A stretch of 64,000 nt of DNA from Citrus sinensis (GCF_022201045.2 NC_068556.1:3512001-3576000), one strand, 5' to 3'; positions 1-13,105 are shown, counted from the stretch's first letter. A program made the numbers and translations. The notes: generated by a model not told the origin, from the letters alone.

Positions 1-429
1 AAGTAAATTTAATAATAATTCTAATTCCTAAGTAATACCATTCCAGCAATTTCAATGTGTCTAAAATAAATGAAACAATTATAATATTACAATTTGAATT
101 AAAACTTAAAAATTAAAACTATAACTATTGTCTATTATTATAGTGTAAATTACAACCTAAACATATAATATGAAATTATAAATAATAATATATATTAAGA
201 ATTACCTTTCAAATATCTATAACACCTATATCAGCGCTCACTGTTTCCACCGTTGAAGCTTGTGATCTTACAAACTCTTTAAAATATCCAAAAAAATGAA
301 ATTAGTAAATAACTTAAAGTACATGTAGATGCTATTTATAAAGTTATAATACATCTTCACTTTATAAAGTATGAGAAAAATATTAACTTCTTGTAGCTCC
401 ATATGGAATATCTGCTCTTTAATATCTTC
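1..429. other. AT-rich flank, no gene seen
   Basis: Very AT-rich sequence with stops in all frames. It lies downstream of the minus-strand hAT transposase relic and may be that element's 3' end, but no terminal inverted repeat is visible. Confidence 0.4.
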
Positions 430-1135
430 CTAAAGGTTGTAGACAGGATTAGCAAAAAGTTTAGCTTGTAACCAATTTTCGGTACATATCAATGCCTCAA
501 CCATACAAGGGGTCAAAGAACTCCGATATTCGTCAATGACGCGACGCCCTGTGCTAAAGACAAATTCAGATGCCACTGTGGAAACAGGAACAACGAGGGC
601 ATCCCTTGCAATTTTCTCTAATATCGGATACTTCGATCCATTAACCTTCCACCAAAGCAAAACATTGAGCTTAAGATTGCTCGGATCTTCAACTGGGTCA
701 CTCAAATATCGTTCCACCTCAGATACTACTCTCTTGCCCTCATTCTGAACAAACACTTTCTGAGCATACCCAAAGAAAGGGCGAGAAACTCAGAAAATGT
801 CATCACCATCACCACTAGGACCCTTCGGCAAACCAACCTCAGTTGTAAAATAAGGAGAATAACTTGTACCACCATAGTTGCTGCTAGGAACACTCTCACT
901 ACACATCGATGGTGTGAAACTAGAGCACATTGCACTATATGCATCATAAAGCTCATTCAACAAATCTTTTACGGCTTTGGTCATTTCTTCAACTTTTCAA
1001 CCATCATTGGCAAAAATGATCTCAAAAATATGTTTGACAAAGTTCATTTTAGCTCGTGGATCAAGAATAGAGGCAACAATCAACATTTTATTCATCTTCC
1101 CTGAAAACTCCTAATATTTATCAAATTTTTCATTA
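430..1135 (-). pseudogene. hAT transposase C-terminal relic (RICESLEEPER-type)
   Basis: The minus strand encodes the end of a hAT-superfamily transposase. The 430-756 part has the hAT dimerisation region, with the motif WWKVNGSKYPILEKIARD followed by SEFVFSTGRRVIDEYRSSL. Upstream, around 960-1135, the DUF4413-like stretch MLIVASILDPRAKMNFVK is recognisable. At least two in-frame stops interrupt that upstream part, one after KFDKY and one after FANDG, and the reading frame changes near 780. No BED zinc finger or DDE half is present, so this is a truncated, non-functional copy. In living elements the protein catalyses cut-and-paste transposition. The family call is secure from the dimerisation motif, but the exact left edge is not resolved. 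Confidence 0.85.
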
Positions 1136-1988
1136 AATTGGATTTTTTTTTTTGGGCTGAGAAGACCTTGGAAATAGCACAGGAATCATAATTCATACTT
1201 AGGTAAAAATTTAGAAGTAGGTGAAACACTAATTTTATGATGTCGTTCGGCTATTGTGTCGCCCGCCCCCAGACATTATGATGCCACTACTACTATATAG
1301 TTCATTGTATCACGAGGACGAGAAATCAATATCATTTCATTGTCTTTATTAGTATAATTATTATTTTTTAATTAAACTAATATACTGTCTTGATAGTACA
1401 ATTCTCATGTAAATTATTAAGTTGTTAAATTTATGTCATTTATACTTAAGGGTAGCGAAATAATAATTAGGTTTTATTTTAAAATATTGAATTATAAGTT
1501 ATAAAATTAAATATCTAAATTATTAGATATAATAACTTATATTTTATAAGAGTAATTTTATCTTTTTTATATCATAATAATAAAATAGTAAAATAAAATT
1601 TATGATTAAAGATGGTCAAAAAACTTAAGAAAAAAATTAATAGAAGAATTTAATTAGTTAACTATATAAAATTTTTATTAATTTATATGTTTTAAGAATA
1701 TTATAAATTAATTGTAATTATTTTCTATAAGTAGGACGGATTTACAAAAATAATGGGTGTAAATATCCCATCCTTTTTCCCCTTAATTTCAAGTTAATAA
1801 AATAAAATTTGGCTCCCTATATTTTAATTAAATCACAATTAAGGAGACTTATATTAACCTCTTGAATAAAACCACCGTGGTAAGTGATCTGTACATCACT
1901 AGCAAAATTTCTATTGGCCAAGTCTCCCTCGATTCCTCCTCACACCGAGAGTTGGTCATTGTCGAATCTCATTGCTCATCAACGGCAG
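1136..1988. other. AT-rich intergenic DNA, nothing recognised
   Basis: No coding potential longer than short chance frames. It contains A/T homopolymers and no clear repeat boundary. Confidence 0.4.
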
Positions 1989-1998
1989 TGTTAATTGG

Positions 1999-2195
1999 GA
2001 GAAGGCTAAGTTACAGATTCTGTAACTTACAGATTGTGCTTAACCAACTTACAGATTGTGCTTAACCAACTTACAGATTGTGCTTAACCAGCTACCAGAC
2101 AAAAGCATTTGCTCCTTTTTTTTTTCCATAAGCAGGACACCTGTGGTGCATGCATTGGGGCTGTATGTTACAGAATCTGTAACGTAGTAAGCTCC
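1999..2195. mobile_element. 197-bp MITE, MULE-like (9-10 bp target duplication)
   Basis: The near-palindrome GTTACAGATTCTGTAAC near the left end recurs as its exact reverse complement, GTTACAGAATCTGTAAC, near the right end. Beyond these the termini remain partly complementary. The element is bounded by the direct repeat TGTTAATTGG (1989-1998 and 2196-2205), a 9-10 bp target site duplication of the size Mutator-like elements make. It has no coding capacity. The class is inferred from duplication length and TIR structure only. Confidence 0.6.
2025..2090. repeat. Three perfect 22-bp tandem repeats inside the MITE
   Basis: Three head-to-tail copies (2025-2046, 2047-2068, 2069-2090) of a 22-bp unit that begins with part of the terminal palindrome (ACTTACAGATTG). 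The array appears to be an internal expansion of the element's own terminus. Confidence 0.9.
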
Positions 2196-2205
2196 TGTTA
2201 ATTGG

Positions 2206-3172
2206 CTTAAATCCAATGTTTGTTTTTGTCAAATTCAGTATGATTCAATCTTAAATTTGATTTTATAATTTTTGTTCAATTCGATTCAGTCTAATTAGTT
2301 ATAGCCACCAATCCAATTCTTTCTCCATTTCACATCAACAGAATTTAAATAACAGATCTATTATTTCCACTCAAGAGATTTTATTACTTAAACTAACTGA
2401 TACCAACCCAATGCAATTAATCTAATTATTATAGAAACCTACAAATATACATTAAAATTCAAAGATGAAGAATATATATTCGGCTACCATAACAACATAA
2501 AAATTACGAAAGTACTGTATTATAATCTTAGTTGATGAAACTTATAACCCACCTAATTCATAAAATTCACTAATAATATACAAGCAATATCATAATACCA
2601 TAATTACAAAGTAGGATACTTATATTATATTTGAATTGATGTATCGCCAATTTTTATTACATGTGTGTAAGTATGATTATAGCTTCACTTATAATGTAAA
2701 ATTACGATACATAAATCCAATCAAAATTAAAATGACTTATCTTAAAATTTAACACATAAATCCCTAAAACAATTCAATGTAATTAAATTTTACCCAATCA
2801 AATCCAATCCATTTATAAGGTGAACTCAATCAAAATGGGATTGGTTTGGGCAGTTGATTAATTTGGGTTGGGGAGAGAAATGATAACTCTGCTTAAAGCT
2901 CATTACTTATTAAGGACCTATGCCAAAAAATTACAAACTGTTAATCTTCAACAGAAATTTTGTCAAAACTCAGGAAGTCGGATGTTATACTCCCTTTGAC
3001 TTTTGTGTTGTACGGGCGGCTGCCTCACTGCACAAAAACTTAAAAATTCCCTGCACATCTAAACATATTCTTTTCCTTTTTCTACAAAATTCAGAATCAT
3101 GTTTCCATTACAAGAAGGATTGATATGCAAAGCTTTAAATGGTTAGTGAAACAATCAAAGACGATAAAGTAG
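2206..3172. other. AT-rich intergenic DNA, 3' flank of the CABIN1 pseudogene
   Basis: AT-rich sequence without a convincing gene. Repeated AATCAAATCCAAT-type strings around 2770-2860 hint at an old DNA transposon, but I could not find its ends. Confidence 0.35.
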
Positions 3173-6100
3173 TCAGACTCTGTCCTGATTATCCCCTTCT
3201 TGCGCTTGAGGACTCCTTTCTGCAGCAGCATCCCTACGTAGCTGTAGAGGGGGAGCAGTAATCAAGGTCTTCTGAGACTCAGCAGAAGAAGGAAGTGCCA
3301 AGACGTATTCCGTATTCTCCCTTGGAGAAACTGAACAGGAGTCACTGAAGTAGGCACTATGGTAACCAGAGTTATCTCTGCAGATGATTGTGACTGTGAA
3401 GCAGGTGCCACTACGGTTACAGGAGCTGTCTCTGCTTCAGTCCCTCCACTGTAGCCCATTCCACATTTAACACCACCTGCAGTACATTAATTTAGAACAA
3501 CCATCAAAATTTGAAAATCAATGAACCTGATACTGCTGAAACTAAGTTCGGGGGAGGGATAATGACTGCAGATTTCTTGTATGGCATGACAACTTGACAA
3601 GACAGGATCGCTAGGCCCACAATTATGAAACTTGACATCGTGAAAATCCAGTTTCCTAATCTGATAAACCAAAAATTATTTATTTGTAAGGTCTATTTTC
3701 TTGAAGGGAAAGGTTGGGGAACCCAATTGCAAGAGTTGCAACACCAGCGGATAAAACAGAATATGTAGAAAGAACGCCATCCTGGAATAAGTCTAGCCTG
3801 TAAGAGTTATGGTTGCAGTGTGAATGCTTGTATTTGTGGGCACAGGTGAAGTTCCCGTTCCCTTTTTCATCTTTGATTGCAAAAAACCTTCATAAGTGCA
3901 TGATATTACTCCTCTGTTTTCCAGTGCATGATAACATTAGAACAAACCAAGTATCCTGGCTCATGTTTTCATGTTAATGATGTATATGTTTGAAGTGCCA
4001 AGCCCTCCCTCTTTTTCAATGGTCAAAGTCGTAAGACCTCTCTACTTCTAGCTCCAAATGAACTATAAGAAATAGGGAAGCAATCTTTGGAGCAAAGTAA
4101 ATACCCCAAAAAGGAAATTAGATACTTTTGGGATGTAATTGAAACCACAAAAATGGACGTTTGCTTTCGTACCTTCACATTTTCTTCACAGTGCTTTACA
4201 ACTGCCGAGATGCTTGCACAGCGGCCTTGCAATAACGTGTAAGACCACAAAAGAAGTTTCCTAGGAATGCTAAGACAAACAGTTTCAACCCCATCAATAC
4301 CTGGTTGAAATTGGGCTTCCGATGCTAGCCGAGATGGCACCAAATAGAGGTTGACACCAGATGGGAGTGTTACACAGGAGCTTTCCCGATAGAAATTGTA
4401 AGAAATTCTGAGCATAGCATAGGCAGACTCTACATTTTCATCCGCAGCTTTCTTCATTATTATATTCTTAAGTTTGCTCAATATTGGGTTCCATGTTATT
4501 TCAAGAGTTTTCAAATGAATTTTTTCTTCAAATGATGAATTCCAAATCTCATTTATCTGCAGATAAACACAAAGCAACTGGCTATTTTCCAAACCACCAT
4601 CCATGGAGTTAGGAGCTTGAATCCCACTTAGGGGCAGAGAACGCAAGGGAGTGATTGATGCCAAACTAATTATAAGAGATCGACACCAAGCAACTGAAGC
4701 ATGCCTGCAGACTTTTGCACAATTACTATTTGACAACTTTGGATTCTTGAAGCGCTTTCGAATCTTCTCATTTATTGCCTCAAGAGTTTCCAACTTGCCT
4801 TTGGTTTCCAACGATACAATATGTTCATGAAGATAACTGGTTTCCAACAATCTTCTCACAATGATTAGATATGCTATATGAGAATATAAACCATTTCACG
4901 TGATAATTAAACAACTCACTGAAGTCGGTTCAATTATACATAGGTACCGAATCAACTACAAAATAGCCACCTCAGCTTTATTATCATCACTTAAGTAATT
5001 AGACGGATGTATCTAGCATTAAAGTGCATCAAGAGGCAGTCTTACACAATCTAATTCCAATATCACACTTGTCTGGTGTGTTATTTTGGTACATCCCATA
5101 TATCTAAGGATAGTTTCTGCAGGCCCGAACCAATAAACATAGAAGCAACTGTTTACAAAAGCACAGATAGAGTGTGAAACGTGCTGCTCTGGTGTTTTCG
5201 CTAGAGCCAAACTCATTAAAAGACAACGCCTACTCATCCTTCGACTTGTCTCAATTCTTTGAGGTAAAGTAACATTCTTCCTCCATCCTGTTACATTTAT
5301 GTGCTTACTGCCATCATTTAGCAACAAATCAACCTCCTGCTTTTGTGAAACTGATTATTAAAAAAATAATCACATAATGACCAGGGAAGTTTTTGCAACA
5401 TCCCAAAATAAGATACTTATAATTTGTGCCACAATCATATTTGAAACAACAGAAAAAAAAAATCTTGCCTCGTCATAAATATTTGCAAGACGTTGCCAAC
5501 TCTCAAAGCGCAGAGGATTATACAGCAGATCAAATTTAAAGAGATTAGCGTTTTTCTGTACAAATCCTTCTCCTTCCTTGGTGAGTTCAAAGCCAGGCCA
5601 TTTATCAGTTGTACTCATTTCCTCTGCCTGTGCTAGGTAATAATACAAGTTGCGGTATACTCCAAGATATGGCTCAGAGCTGTAATATTATTATCATTAC
5701 ACTAGTAGACATGGCTTACTCCTAAAGAAATAAAAAAGATATATGATTTTAACCACATTTTGAAAGAAAGGAATAAGCTAACAAATACCTCCCAGATGAT
5801 GGTGCTTTAAACTGTTTGACCCATACTATATCACGAAATATTATCTTCATTATGTTTCCAAGATAGCCATCAGATCCAGATTCCTCTGAGAGTATATCTT
5901 CACATAAATCAAGATCATCTAAGAACTTGTCTATTGCATTTCCAGCCAAGTCATCTTCGGGCGGTTGTGGAAAGTGTTTGTGTATAGCTCTTAACACTCG
6001 ACGGAGTTTGACCAATCCAGTTTTCTGAAACAAAAGCATATATGAAAAGCACACATTAAAATACAGCAGAACTTGAAACAACATGTGAATGAGGAAGAAT

Positions 6101-8545
6101 GAGAATACTCACAGAAGAAGCCTTGGCATATGGCAGCACACACTGGAAAACATCAGCAGATCGTTCCTTGGTCTTGTAATCTCCTCGACTAGTATTTCTG
6201 TGAGTTACTAAATCATCTTCATACGATGAATCAGATCTGAGATTTAGACCATATAAACAGTAAAAGCACTGGGCTAAAGCATTATTTATTATGAGCTCAA
6301 GTTCCTCACGTTCATCCTGTGAGAGTTCGTTTTCACATTGAGTGCATGGTTACTATTCTTTTCTCTTTTGTCGTCATTGTCCTCATTATCAAAGTGCCCA
6401 TCAGACCCTACTCGTGAATTTTCTTTCTCTAGGTCTAAATGAGATGGCATTCCATTAGAAGTGGTCCCGTCAGAATCATCCTTCTTGCCAGCAACAGTTT
6501 CACATGTTTCAGCCCCTACCATTTCCAAATCCATTGCATCTGATCCTATTTCGTCTTCTGATATTTTGAAATGATCATGATGAGAGAGCTGCTTATCATA
6601 TTGAGAGTTTTCCTTGTTTGAAGAGCTAAAGTTAGGTTTTAGTTTCACGTTCAAGGCCAAGAGATGTTTTATTGCAAATTTCAGAAATGTTCCTTCTCCC
6701 CCTCCATCACCCTCACCCGCACGGCAGAGTCCGTACTCAGAAAGCAAGTCATGGATTGCTGCAATTAATGTTACCTAAACAGAAAAAAAAATAAAGTCAA
6801 AAAATAGAAAAAAAAAGAGGATAAAGGCAAAAAGAAAATTATTTACTAAATGTTCAAAATAAAGGATTAAGGATATTCACTTGAGTTTTAACAGGTACTG
6901 TAGGTTTAAGATATTGAAGTTTGCAGAATGCAATGGCCGCATTAACGAAGCAGCATTGTAGTTTCTGGTCAGTTTGATCAATATTTAGAGGCCCAGAAAA
7001 TTTTTTAGAGAGAAAATTGCTTGCCACATTGTACATGACAGCCAGCAGCAAACATTGAATATCACAAATGCTGCTCACTAGAACATTAAAACCATTCTGC
7101 AAGCAGAAAATTAATCAAATATAACTCAGGTAATAACATCTTTAAATTCAATATTAGTAAGTTAAGAGAGAAAATGAATCATGAAAACCAAATTATATAA
7201 ACCTGTAATGCAATACCAGTCCCAAAATCATGACTTTATCTCAATATCATTAATTTCAAAGAATGTCAACCACAAACCAATGAAAATTATTAGAATCTAA
7301 ATGAAAATGTGTTACCACACATACCTAAAACACAATGTGGCATCTGCACCAGGTGGTTGAACACTACACCTTAACAGCTGAAAAATATTCTAAGGTACTT
7401 TAGATAGACTATTAGTTTCCAAGTGACTGAAGTTGATCATGTGGAGAAGTGAGTTGATAACTTAGATAGTTAATTATTTATGTCTCTCCAGGATAAATAA
7501 CATTCCAAGTTTTCTCTTCCAATTCACATAAAAGGACCGTTACAATCAAGATAAAGTCAGATATGCATTATGCAAAATCAGCACACCTGCTTGGTGGTGA
7601 AAAGATCCATTCACAAAAATGCCCCATGGAAGTATTATTCTAATTTGCACATCTTAAGCAGCATTACCCATTGCGATGGTTGATGTTCATCCAGGGAGGG
7701 GGAAAAAAAAAGGACAAACAATCATCAAATTGGGTGATCCGGAAATCTAAGGTAGCAGTCTCTGGCTATCTCAAAACAAAAAGCAACACCAGTCTCTCTT
7801 CTACTGAAGAAATAACTCTTAATAAAGGATCTCTTTCCAACATATTTCAACCTATACTTTGGTTATGAATTCAGGGAAATGTAGCAAGTCGGATAAGCAT
7901 CTACAAAGAAAGATATAAAATTTCAGTTGTAATGCAGTTAATACTGTAAAAAAGAAAGAGTAATAGTCATTAAAAATGAAATTAAAAGGAGTGACAATAA
8001 GCAGTCATAATTATTAATGATATTAATATCCATGACAACATCATGTGCATTAGTTATTTTTAATAACAAATTGATATGCAGAAGGGTAATACCCCTAAGT
8101 ATGTCTCACAGAAAACATTGATTCTTAAAAGTAAAAAATAACTTACATAATCTCTAGACTGATCAATAAAGTTCTTCACTTGCGATATGCATTGCAAGAT
8201 TGCCTTTATCTCGTCTGCAACCAAGTGATACCACTGTTTGCTTGAGTTTTCTGTTGATACCATATCAGAAGCAGAATGCGTTTTCAGCCCCGAATTCTGG
8301 AAGAAGGTTTTGCAAGAAGCAAGACTGGCATCCATTCCAGAAACAGCCATGAGTATTTGTAGCTTACGGCGGTGACAACTGAGACACATCTCACTGTTCA
8401 TTGGTTCTATCTTCTCACAGGCTTTGATTAAAATGTCTAAAGCTAATAGTTCAACAGATTTAATTCCTTCACTTTTAACAGATTTAATTCCTTCACTTTT
8501 ATCAGCAGGAGGTAAGGGAGTTAATTGCGGCAGGTACACCTCCAT
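3173..8545 (-). pseudogene. CABIN1 / HIR-complex scaffold pseudogene, truncated
   Basis: The minus-strand exons match the plant homologue of calcineurin-binding protein CABIN1, the TPR-rich subunit of the HIR histone chaperone complex that helps deposit H3.3. Recognisable blocks, in protein order, are EVYLPQLTPLPPADKSEGIK (8545-8155), QCCFVNAAIAFCKLQYLKP (about 7096-6880), HDLLSEYGLCRAGEGDGG (about 6775-6150), [20 protein letters not shown] (about 6027-5800), [20 protein letters not shown] (about 5650-5470), [14 protein letters not shown] (about 5330-5170) and ETSYLHEHIVSLETKGKLE through IPRKLLLWSYTLL (4859-4160). The C-terminal exon is at 3460-3173. Introns are retained, so it is not a processed copy. 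The N-terminal half is absent, and the exons expected between LALAKT and ETSYLHEH are missing. The frame breaks near 6315 and again near 3320. Downstream of each break the family sequence continues in another frame. I infer a dead duplicate. A functional paralogue would lie elsewhere. Confidence 0.82.
8454..8501 (-). repeat. In-frame 24-bp tandem duplication in CABIN1 pseudogene
   Basis: Two perfect 24-bp copies (8454-8477, 8478-8501) that duplicate the octapeptide KSEGIKSV in the pseudogene frame. Confidence 0.9.
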
Positions 8546-8788
8546 ATTTCAAAAATTATCTCAATACCTTAAAATCTGATTTTGCCAAAATTTTCATCAA
8601 TATCCTTTAAAAGTTGATAAAAATTACTAAGTTATCCTCCTTTTAAAACATTTCAACTTAACGGACAGCATCCCTCCCCCCTTTACTGAAGCAAACAAAT
8701 ACTTATATCTGCTGCAATTCCCTCCGTTACCTTTACTCAAACAAACAAACACCCATCCTCTATTTTTATAGATGTTAAATCAAATATC

Positions 8789-10018
8789 TGTTAGCCTATA
8801 TGGCTATAAATATTGATTTTGATGATAACAAACCACATGTATTTATTGAGTAAAGATTTATGAATTGTGCTTTTATAATAAGAAAATGATGTTATGGAAT
8901 TAAAGCATTTTGGACTAAAATGAAAGTAATTTTAAAATCTTTTTGATAGTATTTTAAATTTCAGATTTGGACTTATTTGAAACTATTTAAATATTTTTGG
9001 GTCATTCTATAATTTCACAAAGTTTGGGCAAAGTCATAATTTCAAAAAGTTGTGGGATTGACAAAGCATTATTCTAAAGTTATGAAATTGGACCTTTTTG
9101 AAAACTTTCATAACGTTTTGGGCCACATTATAATTTTATAAAGTTTTAGGGTCAAACTGTAAATTTAGGAAAATATTCACTGTAGTAGTTACTGTAGCAT
9201 GCGGAAATCCAGATTCTGACAAACGGAAGTCCGGATTTTAGCCAGAATCTATCCGAATTAAAAGCGGAATTCCAGATCCTGACGAACGGAAATCCAATTG
9301 TTGGGCAGTAAGCTACTGAGCGTAAGCGGAAATCCAGATGTGACAAAGCGGAAATCCAGATGTTCAGAAATTTAAATTTGTGGCTGTAACGGTAACATTA
9401 AGCGGAATTCCGGATGTCCATAACCGGTAATCTGGTTACGACCAAAATGTGAGTAACGACTAGTTTTCGAGCTCAAACTATAAAAACTCAAATCCAACTC
9501 ATTTTCAACTTCTCCAACAAGCAAGAACAAAAAGCACACGTGATATCTTGAGCCTTAAAACTTGTGGAAAACAAACATTGAATCTTTTCTTGTTTTTCAT
9601 TTTTGAATATCTACTCATTGAGTGAGTTTCATTGTAACATTCATTTATTCATCTCAATTATAAGAGTTTGAGTGTGTGAGACACTTGAGTGAAGAGATTG
9701 GAGGGATAATCTCTTTGTTGTAAAGGTTTATTGACACCTCGAAGTCAATTGTAATCTTTGAAGCCTTGGAAAGGCTTGGATAGTGGAATCCTCAAGCTTG
9801 GATCGCTTTGAGGCGTGGACGTAGGCAGGGATTGCCGAACCACGTAAAAATTCGTGTGTTTGTTTCTCTTCTCTCTTACTCTTTAATTATTGTGCTGTTC
9901 TTGAACTTATTGCTTTTAATTTTTATTAAGACATTAGATTGCTTGTTGTGTGAATTTGCTAGGATAATTTTTAAATTTCCAATTCACCCCCCCTCTTGGG
10001 TTGCACACTTATATTTCA
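8789..10018 (+). repeat. 5' LTR of the Sirevirus-type element
   Basis: Begins TGTTAGCCTATATGG and ends ATATTTCA, directly before the primer binding site. A TATA-like CTATAAAAAC at about 9478 probably marks the U3 promoter. Around 9200-9440 it carries many CGGAAATCCGG-type near-palindromes, several decayed to CCAG or CTGG relative to the 3' LTR. Short open frames inside it are chance. Confidence 0.95.
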
Positions 10019-10020
10019 TT

Positions 10021-10032
10021 TGGTATCAGAGC
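10021..10032 (+). other. Primer binding site (initiator Met-tRNA)
   Basis: TGGTATCAGAGC lies 2 nt after the 5' LTR. It is the standard plant Copia primer binding site complementary to the 3' end of initiator Met-tRNA, where minus-strand synthesis begins. Confidence 0.95.
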
Positions 10033-10075
10033 AAGGTGCTCTTATTTAGATTTAACCATCTAGAGCTAAAGATCA

Positions 10076-13000
10076 ATGGCAACTCAAAATGATTCCACAT
10101 TTAGGGAAGGGCAGTGTTGAGTGTTAGAAAATGCATATTTATAAAGGAGAAAACCGTCATTTTACATTTCAAGTCTTACTAACAACCCTTACTTTTATGT
10201 ATTTAACCTTCTTGTGATTTAATTACATGTGCTTTATTTTAATTAAGTATTTTATGTATTTTAGGGGCATTATAGTCATTTCACAATAAAGGAGAGATCA
10301 GACGGCAAAACGAACATCACTTTTGAACTCAGGACGGTCGAAAACCTTAGGAGGAGCATAAAAGGAAAAATGGCACTATTCATATGTACGGTACTATTCA
10401 CGTGTACGGTATTAACTACGTTACTGTTCACAACACTGTTCACATAGACGGATCGATGACGTGGCATTGACCGATGATGTGGCATTGACTGATGAGGTAT
10501 CACGATCCTGTTGGGCTAAAATTCTTATGTACTGTTGATGGTGACGTGGCAGCATATCAGTGGATGAAAAATCTCGCGTACGGTACATGCATCACACAGG
10601 ATTTTTTTCAATCAAACCGCGTTACTGTTCATCCGAGTCAAACCGTGTTACTGTTCATCCGCGTGGTCAAACCGTGGACTGTTGACTGATGACGTGGCAC
10701 AATCCTGAGCGTCCAAACTGTTTTTAATCCGATGGCCATGATTTACTCCATGTATCTATAAAAAGGGGGCCTCCCCCCCTAATTTGATATCTCTGAATCC
10801 ATTTTTGGGATCCATTTTCTGTAATTCCCTCTCCATCTTGTATTTTCTTCGTATTTTAATAAATTTCCATTTTGCCCATAGTTCAATTATGAGTAGCTAA
10901 TTTCTTTTCAAGCTTGGGTTGAAGGTGAAGTCTCAACATGTGTCATGGGCTTTATTTGGTAAATTTATTTTCTCTTCCCCTCTAGTTTTTGTGGATGTTT
11001 TGACTTATCGTCGACAAATAATACTAATCTTGTCTAGTACCGCCTTGGTTTCACCGGCCCTCTAGTACAAGGTTATTATTATTTGGCACGATAAGCCCTT
11101 AGCACCATATTGATTAAAGCGTGGTTCATGAGGTGTGGATTCCCCCCTCATGATTTAATTGGCATTAATACGGATTATTTAGCCCATGATGCATGTTGAT
11201 ACGAATCCAGATACCCAAGTACGTCAATTTAATAGATTTTCTCTTCAATTTATTCTCTCCATTGCAATTCCAATTTTAGAATTTATTCTCGCCATTTTAA
11301 TTTAAGTATTAGCATATTCCAAATCATTTCTACCATAAATCCAATCACCAATTTACAAAATTAATTCTATATATAATTAAAATCCACCTCCTCGTGGGAT
11401 CGACACTCGTCACCATTAGTCTATATTACAATAGATTCGTACGCTTGCGAGTACATTAAAATTGACACAACAGGCAGTCCACCACTAGACCACCTTACTT
11501 TGATGGAAACGATTACCCATATTAGAAAACTATGATGAGAATTTACTTGCAAGCCTTAGATTATGAGATTTGGGAAATCGTTAATGATGGTCATTTCATG
11601 CCTTTGACTAAAAATGAAGTAGGAGAAGATATTCCAAAACCTTCACGGGATTAGAATGAATTCGAAAAGAGAAAAGCTTCTCTAAATTCCAAGGCCATGA
11701 ATGCCTTATTTTGTGCACTAGACAAGAATGAGTTTCATAGAGTGTCTAGTTGCGAAAGTGCTAATGAGATTTGACACAAACTTGAGGTTGTCTATGAAGG
11801 CACGAACCAAGTGAAAAAATCTAAAATAAGTAGGTACACTCGACAATACGAATTGTTCCAAATGGAACAAAATGAAAATGTGTACTCTATGTATACTAGA
11901 TTCACGGATATAGTGAACACTCTAGCAGCCTTAGGAAAGACTTTTTCAAATAGCGAAAAAGTCAAGAAAATCATTAGGTCACTACCTAAGGAATGGAGAC
12001 CAAAAAGAACTGCCATTGAGGAAGCCAATGATTTAAATGTATTACCTATTGATGATTTAATTGGCTCTCTTATTTCATATGAAGAAGATTTGGCAGCTGA
12101 AAAATGACATGAGGAAAAGAAGAAAAACATTGCTCTTAAGGCTTCAAAACGTGAGAGTGATGAGGAAAGCGAAATGGATGATGAGGAGCTGGCTATGTTG
12201 GCTAGAAGATTCAGAAAATTTTACAAAAAAAACAATGAGCAGAGAAAGTTCAGAGGCTACAAGAATAAGAAGGAGAAGAAGGAGCCAATAACTTGTTATG
12301 AATGCAAAAAGCCCGGACACATACAACCGAAATGCCCTATTCTCAACAAATTCAAGAAGAAGGCTATGGTGGCCACATGGGATGATAGCGATGAGGAAAC
12401 AAGTGATGATGATGAGCAACAAGAAATGACAAATTTAGCTCTTATGGCCATTGGGGAAGAATCATGTGATGAACTTGATAAGGTAAGTGTTCTTCCTACA
12501 TATGATGAATTGCATGATGCTTTTAATAATTTGCATGATGAGCTAATGAAGATTGGTAAAAAGAATATATGTCTTAAAAAGAAGATGATAGAGCTTAAGA
12601 ATGAAAATGAATCATTTAGTGCAAAGATCACATGCCTAGAATTAGAAAATAAAACATTACATGATAGTATTGCATTATTTGAGAACTCTAGTACTTCGCA
12701 TGAGCACCTAGAGTCACACATGAATGACTTGAAAAATGAGAATGAAATGCTTAGAAAGAAGAGTAATGAACTAAACGAAATTGTGTTAAAATTCACAAAT
12801 GGGCAAAAAATGTTAGACAACTTGCTAAACTCACAAAAATGTGTATTTGACAAAAGTGGCATAGGTTATAAACCGAATTTGAAACAAAAATTTTACAAGA
12901 GTTATTTTGTGAAGAATACATCTATCAACAATAAAATTGTATGTCATTATTGCAATCAAGATGGTCATATGAAAAATAGATGTGCAGTGAAGAGAAATGC

Positions 13001-13088
13001 ATATTATGGTATGAAATGTGTTTGGGTTCCGAAAGGAACCATTGCTAACTCTCAAGGACCCAAAAAGGTTTGGGTACCTAAAACTTAA
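10076..13088 (+). pseudogene. Sirevirus-type gag, disrupted
   Basis: The capsid gene starts at ATG 10,076 (MATQNDSTF). After about 13 codons it is split by a solo LTR. The remainder resumes at 11,478 in the same frame once the insertion and its duplication are discounted. It encodes a UBN2-type Copia gag domain (for example YELFQMEQNENVYSMYTRF, about 11,850) and two CCHC zinc knuckles: CYECKKPGHIQPKC (about 12,295) and CHYCNQDGHMKNRC (about 12,940). A Lys/Glu-rich coiled-coil region lies between them. In-frame stops lie at 11,523, 11,652, 11,772 and 12,105, mostly where Trp is expected. Gag proteins package the element RNA in cytoplasmic particles, but this copy cannot make one. The frame closes with TAA at 13,086, and pol follows in another frame. 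Confidence 0.9.
10115..11472. mobile_element. Solo LTR nested in the Copia gag
   Basis: A 1358-bp non-coding block begins TGTTGAGTGT and ends GACACAACA. It is flanked by the perfect pentamer GGCAG (10,110-10,114 and 11,473-11,477). The TG...CA termini and 5-bp duplication mark a complete LTR without internal region, a product of LTR-LTR recombination. The 3' part (GCTTGCGAGTACATT) resembles LTR ends of Ty3/Gypsy elements of the Tat/Athila kind, but the family is not certain. It contains a TATA-like CTATAAAAAG near 10,757. Confidence 0.88.
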
Positions 13089-13105
13089 GTTTTTCTCTAC
13101 AGGGC

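Noticed and set aside
9808-10092. ORF at the end of the 5' LTR, with a counterpart at 19,969-20,286
   Set aside because: The same frame occurs in both LTRs and runs through regulatory sequence. It has no domain and is broken by the LTR end.
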